From contig NZ_JAAXPR010000003.1 in NCBI RefSeq assembly GCF_012396585.1, positions 124,001-188,000 on the forward strand: a DNA stretch of 64,000 nucleotides, in the 5' to 3' direction. Position numbers and translations under genes: made by a program. The DNA is from Streptococcus ovuberis (GTDB taxonomy: Bacteria; Bacillota; Bacilli; Lactobacillales; Streptococcaceae). Shown one piece after another: positions 29,728-38,860 of this stretch (its first letter is position 1; each line of letters begins with the position of its first letter). The notes beneath the pieces were generated by a model, which was not told where the DNA came from, searched no databases, and saw only the letters and a program-made list of their open reading frames with translations.

Positions 29728-30556
29728 CGTGAATCTCTCCTTTTAAGAATTGCTCAATAATCGTTAGCACACCATGCTTGTCATGGTTTGGTGCCACATG
29801 CTTAGCTGCCGCCTTGACGAAGTCCGGAGCATTGTCCATGGCATAACTGTATTGAGCTAATTGTAACATTTCATAGTCGTTTCCGCCATCCCCAAAGGCC
29901 ATGACCTCGCTGGCGGCGATGCCCCAGCGTGACAACAACTGCTCCAAGCCCCAAGCCTTATGGACCCCTTTGGGCATAATGTCAACTGCTCCATATCCGC
30001 TAGTGGTCGCAATTAAATTGCCGGAAAAATGATGGTTGAAATCTGTCATGATGGCGTCACACTCTGCCTCTGGCAAAATCATGCCAAGCTTCATAATCGT
30101 GCCCTCTGGGAGCTGGGCAAAGTCATCAATCTTTCGGATGCGGGACTGAAAAAGAGCCATCTGCTCGGGAGCAATTCGGCTAAAGGCATCAACCCCAAAT
30201 TGGTCGCTGACCATGTAAATGGCATCCTCGTAGGTAACCGTGATCCGGTAGTCCTCCCACTTGTCCCTAAAGTAATCCAGAAAAGCCAGGGCATCACTAT
30301 GGGCAATCATTTTATGGGCGATGACTTCATTCTGGTCAAGCACGTAGGCACCATTTTCGGCGACATAGGAAATGCGGTCCGTAAACCCATCAAAAATCAT
30401 CCCAATCCGGTTCATGCTATTGCCTGTTGCAGCCACAAATCGAATGCCTCGGCGGTCTAGTTCATCGAGCACCGCGCTAAATCTGTCTCGATCAATATTG
30501 CCTGAAGCGTCTAACAAGGTTCCATCTAAATCGCTTGCAATTGCTTTTATTCCCAT
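29663..30556 (-). CDS. Cof-type HAD-family phosphatase
   Basis: A 297-aa phosphatase with HAD motif I DLDGTLLDASGN, motif II ATGNS, and motif IV FGDGGNDYEML; the cap domain is of the Cof (IIB) type. Such enzymes dephosphorylate sugar phosphates or flavin and pyridoxal phosphates in the cytoplasm. The last 20 or so residues (HDDGGEVIYPSRGESL) go past the usual family end and overlap the next gene, suggesting the original stop was lost. Confidence 0.9.
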   Translation of the reverse strand: MGIKAIASDLDGTLLDASGNIDRDRFSAVLDELDRRGIRFVAATGNSMNRIGMIFDGFTDRISYVAENGAYVLDQNEVIAHKMIAHSDALAFLDYFRDKWEDYRITVTYEDAIYMVSDQFGVDAFSRIAPEQMALFQSRIRKIDDFAQLPEGTIMKLGMILPEAECDAIMTDFNHHFSGNLIATTSGYGAVDIMPKGVHKAWGLEQLLSRWGIAASEVMAFGDGGNDYEMLQLAQYSYAMDNAPDFVKAAAKHVAPNHDKHGVLTIIEQFLKGEIHDDGGEVIYPSRGESLSPAELV

Positions 30557-30645
30557 TTTCTTCTCCTACTAACACGCTACGATCTCTTTTATAGGATACA
30601 AGCAATCCAGTCAAAAGTCTTGTGCCATTCTCCTAAAAACTAGTA

Positions 30646-31032
30646 CTATTCTACGCTATTCCATTTAACCATTAACCCATCTAAAGCAAGCATGATAAGC
30701 AATCCTACAATATAAGCTAAAAGATCCTGCCATAAAAAGCCCTGTCCTAGCAGCAAATGCCCCCAGAAACTTTGACGGATAACGACTAACCAATTCCACT
30801 GGAGGAGCTGGCTAAATTCCACCAAAAAACTCGTTAATAAAGCCAAGAAAAATTTAGAATACCGATGACACTGCGGACAAAGCAGGCTATAACCTAGATA
30901 AACTGCAACAGCCCACAAACCATCGCCAATTTCTAGTGGGAGGAAGGAAAGTTTACGCGATCCCAACCCTAAACCAATCACTATCACTAAAAGCAAGCTA
31001 TAATTGCTCCGATTTTTCCAGTTAACCTTCAT
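30646..31032 (-). CDS. DUF2809-family membrane protein
   Basis: A 128-aa protein with about four hydrophobic helices. GLGSRKLSFLPLEIGDGLWAVAVYLG, SFLVEFSQLLQW and the closing GHLLLGQGFLWQDLLAYIVGL are the conserved blocks of DUF2809. The function is unknown. It stands alone, divergent from the M3 peptidase gene. Confidence 0.82.
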   Translation of the reverse strand: MKVNWKNRSNYSLLLVIVIGLGLGSRKLSFLPLEIGDGLWAVAVYLGYSLLCPQCHRYSKFFLALLTSFLVEFSQLLQWNWLVVIRQSFWGHLLLGQGFLWQDLLAYIVGLLIMLALDGLMVKWNSVE

Positions 31033-31144
31033 ACACCATATTATAACAAGAATTCAGCCAAAATAATCCGTAAAATGTTCTAAACCAATGTCACCTGCTT
31101 TCCTTGATCACCGTTCTCTATCCTGATCCCTTCATCAGCTCTAT

Positions 31145-31173
31145 TTGCAAATTGCCCTAAAAAAAGGTAAAAT
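31145..31173 (+). promoter_or_regulatory. Promoter of the M3 peptidase gene (TTGCAA-17-TAAAAT)
   Basis: Near-consensus boxes with ideal spacing, 27 bases before the start codon. Confidence 0.75.
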
Positions 31174-31200
31174 GCTAATAAATACTGCAAAGGAGTACTT

Positions 31201-32895
31201 ATGACTTTTAAAGAATACACGTATAGTCGCCCAGACTATCCTGCCCTAAAAAAGCAATTAACCGATCTGACAGAACAATTAAGAAGCGCTGAAACGGCTG
31301 AACGAGCTCTAGATGTGGTAAAGGAAATCACTGCGATCACCTTCACCATTGAAACCCAACAAACACTTTGGAGCATTCGTCACTCAATTGATATGAAGGA
31401 CCCCTTCTACAACGATGAGACTGCTTTTTGGAACGAATACGCCCCCCTCTTTAGGGAACTGACAACTGATTATTACCGTGCTGCTCTAGATAGTCCGTTT
31501 CGGAAAGATTTGGGTGAGTTTTTACCAGAAACCTTCTTCTTGATGGCTGAAAATCAACTCCAAACCTTCTCGGCTGAAGCGATTCCCCTCTTCCAAAAGG
31601 AAAATGAATTGGTTGACCAGTACAATAACCTAACGGCCACTGCCCAGATGGAGTTCCGAGGTCAGACCTACAACCTGTCACAGATGGGACCATTTGCTCA
31701 AGACGCTGATCGCAAGACTCGTCAGGAAGCAGCTGACACCATCACCAGCTTTTTTGAGACCAACGAGGAGGCGTTTGACCGTATCTATGACCAACTGGTC
31801 AAGGTCCGTCATGACATTGCAACTAGCCTTGGCTTCAAGGACTATGTTGACTACAGTTACAAGATGATGAACCGTTTTGACTACGACCGTGATATGGTGA
31901 CCACCTACCGAGAAGAAATTTTGAAACATGTGGTTCCAGTCGTTAACAAACTGCGCGCCTACCAAGCAGACCGTATCAAGATTCCTGAACTCAAACACTA
32001 CGACTTAAGCTTAGAATATTTAGATGGCAATGCCACTCCAAAAGGGCGTCCGGAGGACTTGGTCGCTACGGCTCAGGCCATGTACCGCGAATTGTCTCCT
32101 GAAACAGGCGAATTCTTTGACTATATGGTCGAAAATGACCTTTTAGACCTCCTTGCCAAGGATGGTAAGGACACTGGGGGCTATTGCACCTATATTCCAG
32201 ACTACAAGAGCCCATTTATCTTTGCTAACTTCAACGGCACCAGTGCCGATATTGATGTCCTGACCCATGAGGCTGGCCATGCCTTCCAGGTTTTCCAATC
32301 TCGTTGGATCCCTACGCCTGAAAGCATTTGGCCAACTTATGAGAGTTGCGAAATCCACTCCATGTCTATGGAATTCATCACTTGGCCATGGATGGAGCGT
32401 TTCTTCAAGGATGATGTTGCTAAGTATAAATTCAGCCACCTAGCTGGAGCACTCTTCTTCCTCCCTTATGGCGTTTTAGTTGACCACTTCCAGCATGAGG
32501 TCTACGAAAACCCTACTATGACACCAGCTGAGCGTAAAGCAACCTGGCGCCGTCTTGAAAAACGTTATCTGCCCAGCAAGGACTACGCAGATTCTGCTGC
32601 TCTGGAACGCGGCATCTTCTGGTTCCGTCAAGGCCATATCTTCGCTAGTCCCTTCTATTACATTGACTATACCTTAGCTCAGGTCTGCGCTCTCCAATTT
32701 TGGAAACGTACGCAAGTGGATCATGATGCGTCTGCTTGGCAAGACTACCTGCGAATCTGTCAAATCGGTGGAACCAAGTCCTTCCTCCAAATCGTGGCAG
32801 CTGCTAATCTACGGTCGCCTTTTGAAGAAGGCGCCCTCGAAGAAACCCTCTCAACAGTGGCCAACTCTCTCGATGAAATGGCGAAAGCTTTTTAA
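31201..32895 (+). CDS. M3-family oligoendopeptidase
   Basis: A 564-aa zinc peptidase. The HEAGH motif (DVLTHEAGHAFQVF, near residue 357) gives the two zinc His and the catalytic Glu, and the third ligand lies in YESCEIHSMSMEF about 25 residues on. The N-terminal helical domain (about 1-200) is the PepF/Pz-peptidase type. It degrades short peptides in the cytoplasm. AAAGGAG precedes the ATG and the gene stands alone. Confidence 0.93.
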   Translation: MTFKEYTYSRPDYPALKKQLTDLTEQLRSAETAERALDVVKEITAITFTIETQQTLWSIRHSIDMKDPFYNDETAFWNEYAPLFRELTTDYYRAALDSPFRKDLGEFLPETFFLMAENQLQTFSAEAIPLFQKENELVDQYNNLTATAQMEFRGQTYNLSQMGPFAQDADRKTRQEAADTITSFFETNEEAFDRIYDQLVKVRHDIATSLGFKDYVDYSYKMMNRFDYDRDMVTTYREEILKHVVPVVNKLRAYQADRIKIPELKHYDLSLEYLDGNATPKGRPEDLVATAQAMYRELSPETGEFFDYMVENDLLDLLAKDGKDTGGYCTYIPDYKSPFIFANFNGTSADIDVLTHEAGHAFQVFQSRWIPTPESIWPTYESCEIHSMSMEFITWPWMERFFKDDVAKYKFSHLAGALFFLPYGVLVDHFQHEVYENPTMTPAERKATWRRLEKRYLPSKDYADSAALERGIFWFRQGHIFASPFYYIDYTLAQVCALQFWKRTQVDHDASAWQDYLRICQIGGTKSFLQIVAAANLRSPFEEGALEETLSTVANSLDEMAKAF

Positions 32896-33430
32896 AAGCT
32901 ATTCAATCAATGGCTACCTGGTCATAAACCCGATGATTAGCTACTTGAACATAGTCAAATAACCTCATAGCCCTAACCAAGAATAACATCTTGGTTGGGG
33001 CTGAATCGGTTACTCTAAACTAGACAGAAGAATAAAGTGTTCTACACTAAATCAACAAGACGCTAATTTCTTTGCAGTCATTGTATCCTAAACTCCTGTT
33101 GTAAGAAACGGGATTGGACAAAGTTCCAGTTATAGCAAAAGACCTAGAAGCGTATTATCAAAAACGTTTATTCTAGGTCTTTTTAGAATAATATTTTTCA
33201 AAACTAGGACTCTGGTTTAACTCTTTTCCCAAATTCATCTTTAAGGAATCCTGTTAGCAAACTTTACAGAAGACGTCCAATCTGTTTAATATTCCTGCAA
33301 GCTAAAGCAATGGTAGCAGTTGGTTGCGCGCAACTAAAGAGTTCAGATACATTGCCACAGCACCAAAACTGGTAATGAATGAGAACTTATCTGGATTTTG
33401 ACTTTTCCAAAGCATCTTCTCAAAAGCTAA
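32896..33430. other. Intergenic region with two hairpins and a decayed coding fragment
   Basis: A 30-base hairpin (CCCTAACCAAGA / TCTTGGTTGGGG, 32971-33000) follows the peptidase gene. From about 33430 down to 33220 the minus strand reads protein-like text split over frames (FSFITSFGAVAMYL, then IALACRNIKQIGRLL, then TGFLKDEFGKRV) with stops and a frameshift; it looks like a gene remnant I cannot name. Confidence 0.45.
33137..33184. terminator. Strong bidirectional hairpin
   Basis: A perfect 13-bp stem (AAAAGACCTAGAA / TTCTAGGTCTTTT) with A and T runs outside can stop transcription from either the M3 peptidase gene or pflA. Confidence 0.75.
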
Positions 33431-34225
33431 CTACCCCCTGACTCGATCCAGGTACTCGGTATAGGTTTCGGTCTGCATGAGGGTTTTGGCATTTTGGACA
33501 CGGTCCTTGGTCGGTGGCTTGACCCCTTCAAGCGGGTACTTGATGCCCAGCTCTCGCCACTTGAATTCACCCATGGTGTGGTAAGGCAAGACTTCAAAGC
33601 GCTCAACATTGGTCAAATTTTCCTTGACAAAGTCTCCAAGGCCCTTGAGGTCGTCGTCCCGATCCGTCAAACCTGGCACCAAAACATGGCGAATCCAGAC
33701 AGGCTTGCCGATTTTAGAAAGGTAACGGGCGCAGGCAAGGATGGTTTCATTGGTGTGGCCTGTCACCACCTTGTGCTGGGCTGGGTTAATTTCTTTGATG
33801 TCCAAGAGCACAAGATCCGTCACAGCCATGAGACGGTCATACTTTTCTAGGTATTCTGGTGTATCGCTAAAGGTCAGAGCACAGGTATCCAAGGTCGTGT
33901 GAATCCCCTTTTCCTTGGCCAGGGTAAAAAGAGCTGTCACAAAATCAATCTGCAGGGTCGCCTCACCACCTGAAACAGTAATCCCCCCATCAGCCCCCCA
34001 AAAACCGCGATAGCGCAAGGCTTCTTGGAGAACATCGGCTGCTGTCCGCTCCTTAGCCTTGTCATTTTTCATGGCCCAGGTGTCAGGATTATGGCAGTAT
34101 TGGCAACGCATCTTACAGCCCTGCATAAAGACGATAAACCGAATTCCTGGTCCGTCCACAGAGCCAAAACTCTCTGTTGAATGCACTAAACCTTTGACCT
34201 GAGCGTAATCGATTGTTGCTTCCAT
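33431..34225 (-). CDS. pflA: Pyruvate formate-lyase activating enzyme
   Basis: A 264-aa radical SAM protein. GCKMRCQYCHNPDTW carries the Cys-x3-Cys-x2-Cys that binds the [4Fe-4S] cluster, and GGITVSGGEATLQ is the SAM-binding GGE block. It puts the glycyl radical on pyruvate formate-lyase for mixed-acid fermentation under low oxygen. The chosen ATG (MEATIDYAQ) follows GAGGG; the longer frame begins with TTG within it. pflB is not next to it, as usual in streptococci. Confidence 0.96.
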   Translation of the reverse strand: MEATIDYAQVKGLVHSTESFGSVDGPGIRFIVFMQGCKMRCQYCHNPDTWAMKNDKAKERTAADVLQEALRYRGFWGADGGITVSGGEATLQIDFVTALFTLAKEKGIHTTLDTCALTFSDTPEYLEKYDRLMAVTDLVLLDIKEINPAQHKVVTGHTNETILACARYLSKIGKPVWIRHVLVPGLTDRDDDLKGLGDFVKENLTNVERFEVLPYHTMGEFKWRELGIKYPLEGVKPPTKDRVQNAKTLMQTETYTEYLDRVRG

Positions 34226-34278
34226 ACCCCATCCCTCTTGCAAACGTTTTATTTGCTTTCATTATATCATTTTCAAGC

Positions 34279-34308
34279 AAAAAAGACTAGTTTTTTTCTA
34301 GTCTTTTT
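34279..34308 (-). terminator. Terminator of the CNNM/CBS gene
   Basis: On the minus strand the 11-bp stem AAAAAGACTAG / CTAGTCTTTTT overlaps the gene's last codons and is followed by T6. Confidence 0.85.
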
Positions 34309-35632
34309 CGTCTTCCGTTTCAAGAGCAGTGATGACCAGTCTCAGCTTGGTCACACGACCATCTTTCACCTTGTCATTTGTAAGAATGAGGTGTTTGTGG
34401 TGATTGTCCAACTCAATGCTCTCGCGACTGTTTTGATCTGGAATCGAACTCATCCCTGTCAGATAGAAACCAGCAATGGTGTCAACATCTTCGCTTTCCA
34501 GTTCTGTATCAAAGTATTCGTTAAAATCATTGAGGGTCATCGTGCCTTCAACGATATAGGTGTTTTCACCAATTTCTCGAACTTCCTGCTCGGAGCGATC
34601 TGTTTCATCGTAGATTTCCCCAACAATCTCCTCTAAAAGGTCTTCTAGGGTCACCAGACCAGCCACGCCACCGTATTCATCTAAAAGGATAGCCATCTGT
34701 TTCTGGTTGGTTCGAAATTCTCGCAACAAATCATCTACATAGATCGTCTCTGGAACAAAGAGGGGTTCTTGAAGGAGCTTGCGCAAATTAATTTGGCCAA
34801 AGCCCTGCTCATAGGCTGCCGATAAAAGGGTCTTCGTATGAATAATACCGATTATCTTATCTTTATCGTCGTCATAAACCGGCACACGAGAATAGATTTG
34901 CTTGAGAATATCTCGAATGATATCTTGAGTATCATCGTTAATATCAACCATGAAAGCATCTGTCCGGTGTACCATGACCTCACGCGCCACCAGTTCATCC
35001 AGGGAGAAAATTCCCTGTAGCATCTCGATTTCTTCAGCCTCCAAAGTCTGCTCAGAATTGGTCAGCATGTAAGCAATCTCATCTCGGGTCATATTTTCAT
35101 CCGCATCGTCCAATTTCATCGGAGTGATACGACTCAGTAAATTGGTCGAAACTGATAAGAGCCAAACGAAGGGCGAAACTAATTTCCCAAAAAAGAGAAT
35201 AATCGGAGCCGAGATCACGGCTAGATTTTCCTTCAAATTGAGCGCAATTCGCTTAGGGTAAAGCTCCCCAAAAACGATGGAAATATAAGTCAAAAGAGCC
35301 AAAGCTGCCACTTGTGCTAACACTCTCATACTCTCGCTACCACCAAACAAGGCAACAAACTTTGAAGCCAGGGTATCCGTCAAGCTCGCCCCTGTCAAGA
35401 GGGAGATGATCGTAATCCCAACCTGAATCGTTGACAGAAAATTATCTGGCTTTTCCAAGACCTTGAGCAGGCGGACATACTTTTTCTCGCCTTCTTCTGC
35501 TTTTTGTTTGACACGGCTACGGTTGAGCGAAACCAGGGCCATCTCAGAAGCTGAGAAAAAGGCATTCAAAAGGGTCAATAAGAATAAGAGTAAAAACTGC
35601 AACACAATCGACTGACTGCCGGGGTCTTCCAT
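34298..35632 (-). CDS. CNNM/CBS-domain transporter-like protein (HlyC/CorC family)
   Basis: A 444-aa protein: N-terminal CNNM membrane domain of about four helices (about 1-190; ASEMALVSLNRSRVK, VGITIISLLTGAS, VFGELYPKRIALN), a CBS pair (about 210-335; MVHRTDAFMVD, ILLDEYGGVAGLVTLEDLLEEIVGE) and a C-terminal CorC/HlyC domain. Relatives export or regulate Mg2+ or Co2+. The old name hemolysin is not supported. It appears to be a single-gene unit. Confidence 0.92.
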   Translation of the reverse strand: MEDPGSQSIVLQFLLLFLLTLLNAFFSASEMALVSLNRSRVKQKAEEGEKKYVRLLKVLEKPDNFLSTIQVGITIISLLTGASLTDTLASKFVALFGGSESMRVLAQVAALALLTYISIVFGELYPKRIALNLKENLAVISAPIILFFGKLVSPFVWLLSVSTNLLSRITPMKLDDADENMTRDEIAYMLTNSEQTLEAEEIEMLQGIFSLDELVAREVMVHRTDAFMVDINDDTQDIIRDILKQIYSRVPVYDDDKDKIIGIIHTKTLLSAAYEQGFGQINLRKLLQEPLFVPETIYVDDLLREFRTNQKQMAILLDEYGGVAGLVTLEDLLEEIVGEIYDETDRSEQEVREIGENTYIVEGTMTLNDFNEYFDTELESEDVDTIAGFYLTGMSSIPDQNSRESIELDNHHKHLILTNDKVKDGRVTKLRLVITALETEDEKD

Positions 35633-36099
35633 GGAAGTAATCTCCTTATATGTAAAATCAATGCTACCATTATAACATACTTTTTAGGTTTTGCCTAATG
35701 CAATAGCATTCCCACACGACAGAAGCACAATTAGCCTCTTATCCATTTTTGATACCTTTCTATAGAAATAACAAACCAGGGTACGCGCAAGCTATTTTGG
35801 AAAAAACGAAGGCGTCACAGGTAATCCTTATCTTTAATCTTTAGAGATGGCCGTCCACAAGACTTGAAAGCGACAAAAGCCGCTAACCATTGAAAGAGAG
35901 TCTGGTAGCCTCGCCTCTGGTTTCCAGTCTCGTCTAACTGCGACTAGTCTCAGACTGCGTCCCTTCAATTGCCACTTTCAAGCTTCAAAAAAAGAAAACC
36001 TCTCGCGAAACTTTTCTCTCAGTTTCAGCACTTTCAGCTGTCAAATAGCCTTTTGTTTGATATAATCAATTAGCAAAGAAACAACCGATTGCGAGGAAA
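35633..36099. other. Intergenic region between divergent genes
   Basis: About 460 bases with no ORF that has a ribosome site. Only the rightward ABC promoter at its right end could be assigned. Confidence 0.3.
36058..36066 (+). promoter_or_regulatory. Extended -10 promoter of the ABC ATPase gene
   Basis: TGATATAAT is a perfect -10 with TG extension; a weak -35 (TGTCAA) lies 16 bases upstream of the hexamer. Confidence 0.65.
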
Positions 36100-36831
36100 A
36101 TGACCATGGATTCCATTATTTTATGCCAAGCTGTTAGCCTGAAAAAGCAAGGCAAAGATTTACTGAAAACCTTAGACTGGGAAGTCAAGCCTGGTCAGCA
36201 CTGGGCCATTCTAGGTTTAAATGGGGCTGGAAAATCAAGTCTGCTCAGAATGCTAACAGGAGAATTCTGGCCTAGTCAAGGGACAATCACTGTCCTAGGC
36301 CATCGTTTTGGAAAGACTGATATGACTAGCTTGCGCCAAAAAATTGGCTTAGTCAGCTCCTTTATTGCAGAGCGTATTCCCAGCGATATGCTCGCTGAAC
36401 AGGTTGTTTTAACAGGAAAATACAAGTCTTCCATCCTCTATAAGGCCTATGATCAAGCAGAGCTAGACCAAGCCTGTGATATGCTGACCTTTCTCAAGGC
36501 TAGCCATCTGATCGGACGCCACTACAAGAGTCTCTCTCAAGGGGAAAAACAAATCCTGCTCGTCGCCCGCAGTTTGATGGAGAACCCTCAGCTTCTTATT
36601 TTAGATGAAGCCACTTCTGGTTTGGACCTTCTGGCAAGGGAAACCTTCCTGAGTCAGATCGAGCAAATCGCTAAACTTCCTCAAGCCCCGACCATTCTTT
36701 ACGTGACCCACCACGCAGAGGAAATCACAGCCTCCATCAGCCATATCCTCCTGCTTAAAAAAGGCGAAATCGTCGCACAAAGGGGCCAAAGAGCTGGTCT
36801 TTCAGGAAAAGATTCTCAGAGATTTCTATGA
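36100..36831 (+). CDS. ABC transporter ATP-binding protein, C-terminus frameshifted
   Basis: The 243-aa reading has a complete nucleotide-binding core: Walker A GLNGAGKSS (~42), signature SLSQGEKQ (~146), Walker B LLILDEATSGLD (~167) and switch His in VTHHAEE. It resembles YlmA-type stand-alone ATPases; no permease gene adjoins. After residue ~227 the frame changes: one base too many near AAAGGGG (36780) replaces GAKELVFQEKILRDFYE and about 25 further residues, which end at a TGA at 36911-36913. The last ~45 residues are thus lost; the ATPase core is intact, so activity is possible. Confidence 0.8.
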   Translation: MTMDSIILCQAVSLKKQGKDLLKTLDWEVKPGQHWAILGLNGAGKSSLLRMLTGEFWPSQGTITVLGHRFGKTDMTSLRQKIGLVSSFIAERIPSDMLAEQVVLTGKYKSSILYKAYDQAELDQACDMLTFLKASHLIGRHYKSLSQGEKQILLVARSLMENPQLLILDEATSGLDLLARETFLSQIEQIAKLPQAPTILYVTHHAEEITASISHILLLKKGEIVAQRGQRAGLSGKDSQRFL

Positions 36832-36947
36832 GCAGGCCGTTCAACTGATAGGCATTGGACAAGAACGCCTCTTCATCCAACCGCTTCTAAAAGATAATGA
36901 AAAAGAGCTTTGACAGGTAAACACTCAATGCTCTCAGTCTTATTTTT

Positions 36948-36980
36948 TCTCCCGCCTCTTAAAAGACGGGAGAGTTTTCA
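36948..36980 (+). terminator. Terminator after the ABC ATPase gene
   Basis: Stem CTCCCG...CGGGAG with further inner pairs, followed by a T run, 35 bases after the pre-frameshift stop. Confidence 0.7.
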
Positions 36981-37233
36981 TTTTCAAAGGTCCTAATGAG
37001 AGGAAGTAATCCTTAACTGCTCTAGCTAAGCCAACCTGAACCGAATCATCTGATCGAGTTGCTGCATTTCTATTTAGTCGCTCCATAACAAAGCCATAGC
37101 CCACAGAATCCTTTTGTGGAACTGTATCATTTCACAGGGGAATTAAGAAATCTAAAAAGAGAAAGAGATGACGGCGTAAAACCATCTGCCTATCTCTTGG
37201 TTACTGCAGAATCCTCGTTCAAATCTGTACCCC
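36981..37233. other. Intergenic stretch between convergent genes
   Basis: No gene, repeat or regulatory site that can be supported. Confidence 0.3.
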
Positions 37234-37785
37234 TTATTTTAATTTCTCCAACATGACTAGAAAAGGTGGTGTATTAACCTGATTAAGCGGCTGATAAAGC
37301 ATGCCCGTAAAGCGGGTTTGGTCAAGGGCTTTGACAAAGGCTAGCACCGCATCCTTCTCCATATCGCCACCTGCATGCCCATAGTAAATCATTACCGCCA
37401 CCCGACCTCCAACCTCCAGCCTTTCAAGGATTTTTTCAAGAGCTGAAAGGGTCGTATCTGGCTTGGTGATAACCGTCTTGTCCGCACTCGGCAAATAACC
37501 CAGGTTAAAAATAGCTGCCCGAATCGGCTCCTGCACGTACTGGTCCACTTTTTCATGACCGACTAGTAGCAACTCTGCGTTTTTCAAACCGAGGTTACTT
37601 AGCCGTTCTTGGGTTTTGGTTAGAGCCTGTTCTTGAACATCAAAGGCGTAAACCTTTCTGGCTAACTGAGCTAAAAAGGCTGTATCGTTACCATTGCCCA
37701 TAGTTGCATCAACCGCAACCGCTTCTTTATCTAGCACTTCTGCTAAAAAATCATGCGACAACTGAATCGGACGTTTAATCATCAT
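37234..37785 (-). CDS. mnmM: tRNA mnm5s2U-type methyltransferase (YtqB/MnmM-like)
   Basis: A 183-aa Rossmann methyltransferase. AVDATMGNGNDTAFLA binds SAM (motif I, near residue 25), FDVQEQAL is motif II and IFNLGYLPSADK holds the NLGYLP motif of the YtqB group. YtqB was shown in Bacillus subtilis to be MnmM, which adds the methyl group of 5-methylaminomethyl-2-thiouridine at the wobble base. Two adjacent ATGs follow GGAGG; the second has slightly better spacing. Confidence 0.82.
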   Translation of the reverse strand: MMIKRPIQLSHDFLAEVLDKEAVAVDATMGNGNDTAFLAQLARKVYAFDVQEQALTKTQERLSNLGLKNAELLLVGHEKVDQYVQEPIRAAIFNLGYLPSADKTVITKPDTTLSALEKILERLEVGGRVAVMIYYGHAGGDMEKDAVLAFVKALDQTRFTGMLYQPLNQVNTPPFLVMLEKLK

Positions 37786-37899
37786 TCCTCCTTTTCTGTA
37801 GACAAGTCAAAAGACAACCGGAAGTCTCTCTTGCCATAATCAATAATCGACACGCCATCTGCCTCTCTTAGTGTTTGAGAAATAAGCAACACCCTTTCT

Positions 37900-38349
37900 C
37901 TAGCCCTCACCTAAGGTTAGGTGAGGAATGTCATGCTGGACCAATTCCACCCCTTTTGCTGCAATCAATTCTAAAGCAAAGCCATGCTTGCGATAAGCTT
38001 CTTTATAAGTGATCTTTTTGATCCCAGCCTGCAAAAGTGCCTTGGTACAGTTCAAACAAGGAAAATGAGTCACATAAATCTCCGTTCCATCTGTTGATAT
38101 TCCTTCCTTAGCACACTGGATCAAGGCGTTCATTTCAGCATGAACCGTACGAATACAATGACCATCTTCCATATAATGGCCAACTTCTGAACAGTTATCC
38201 GTCGCAGCAACCCCTCCATTATAACCGGTCGCAATGATCCGATTATCCTTGACCAAGACTGCACCAACAAAGGCCCGATCACAGGTTGAACGCTTTGAAA
38301 TCAGCTCAGCATTGGCCATAAAATAATCCTGCCAAGATAACCTCTCCAT
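37900..38349 (-). CDS. dCMP deaminase (ComEB-like)
   Basis: A 150-aa zinc deaminase with the HAEMNAL (His and catalytic Glu) and PCLNCTKAL (two zinc Cys) motifs. It turns dCMP into dUMP, feeding dTMP synthesis. The ATG of [10 protein letters not shown] follows AAGGAGTC; the longer frame adds six residues from within that site. It lies between the methyltransferase and GNAT genes. Confidence 0.93.
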   Translation of the reverse strand: MERLSWQDYFMANAELISKRSTCDRAFVGAVLVKDNRIIATGYNGGVAATDNCSEVGHYMEDGHCIRTVHAEMNALIQCAKEGISTDGTEIYVTHFPCLNCTKALLQAGIKKITYKEAYRKHGFALELIAAKGVELVQHDIPHLTLGEG

Positions 38350-38390
38350 AACTGACTCCTTCTTCATTTTTTATGCCCCTATCATACCAT

Positions 38391-38416
38391 AAAAGCCCGC
38401 TCTTTACTAGCGGGCT
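38391..38416 (-). terminator. Terminator of the ribU-PAP2-GNAT unit
   Basis: On the minus strand AGCCCGC / GCGGGCT closes a 9-base loop and is followed by TTTT, right after the GNAT stop. Confidence 0.75.
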
Positions 38417-38420
38417 CGTC

Positions 38421-38855
38421 TCATCTCTGCTTCAACACCATATCCAGATGGGGAATACCATCTTCCAAATAACTATCTGAAATGGGTTCAAAGCCAAAGC
38501 TTGTATAAAATTCTTGGAGATACGCTTGGGCCTGAGCATGCAGATCCTGATTGCCAAACAGATTTTTAGCTTCTGAAATGGCTTGAACCACCAAATCTCG
38601 CCCAAGGCCTCGACCACGCGCAGTCTTGCCAACAACTACCCGTCCCAGATGGATACCGTCCTCTCTAGGAATCAAGCGGTAATAAGCTAAAAGCTGATCA
38701 TCCTCCCAAAACATACCGTGCCAGCTGATCAGATCCGCCTCATCAACCTCCTGATAGGCACAAGCCTGCTCCACCACAAAGACCTCTACCCTGAGCCTGT
38801 AAATAGCATGGAGTTCTTTGGACGTCAAATCTTCAAAACGTTTCATTTGCCACAT
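38421..38855 (-). CDS. GNAT-family N-acetyltransferase (ElaA-like)
   Basis: A 144-aa acetyltransferase. GRVVVGKTARGRGLGRDLV is the acetyl-CoA-binding motif, and the N-terminal RLRVEVFVVEQACAYQEVDEAD block marks the ElaA subgroup. The substrate is unknown. I start at MWQMKRFEDL, six bases behind AGAGGTG. It follows the PAP2 gene directly, so ribU, PAP2 and this gene form one unit. Confidence 0.88.
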   Translation of the reverse strand: MWQMKRFEDLTSKELHAIYRLRVEVFVVEQACAYQEVDEADLISWHGMFWEDDQLLAYYRLIPREDGIHLGRVVVGKTARGRGLGRDLVVQAISEAKNLFGNQDLHAQAQAYLQEFYTSFGFEPISDSYLEDGIPHLDMVLKQR

Positions 38856-38860
38856 TTGAA

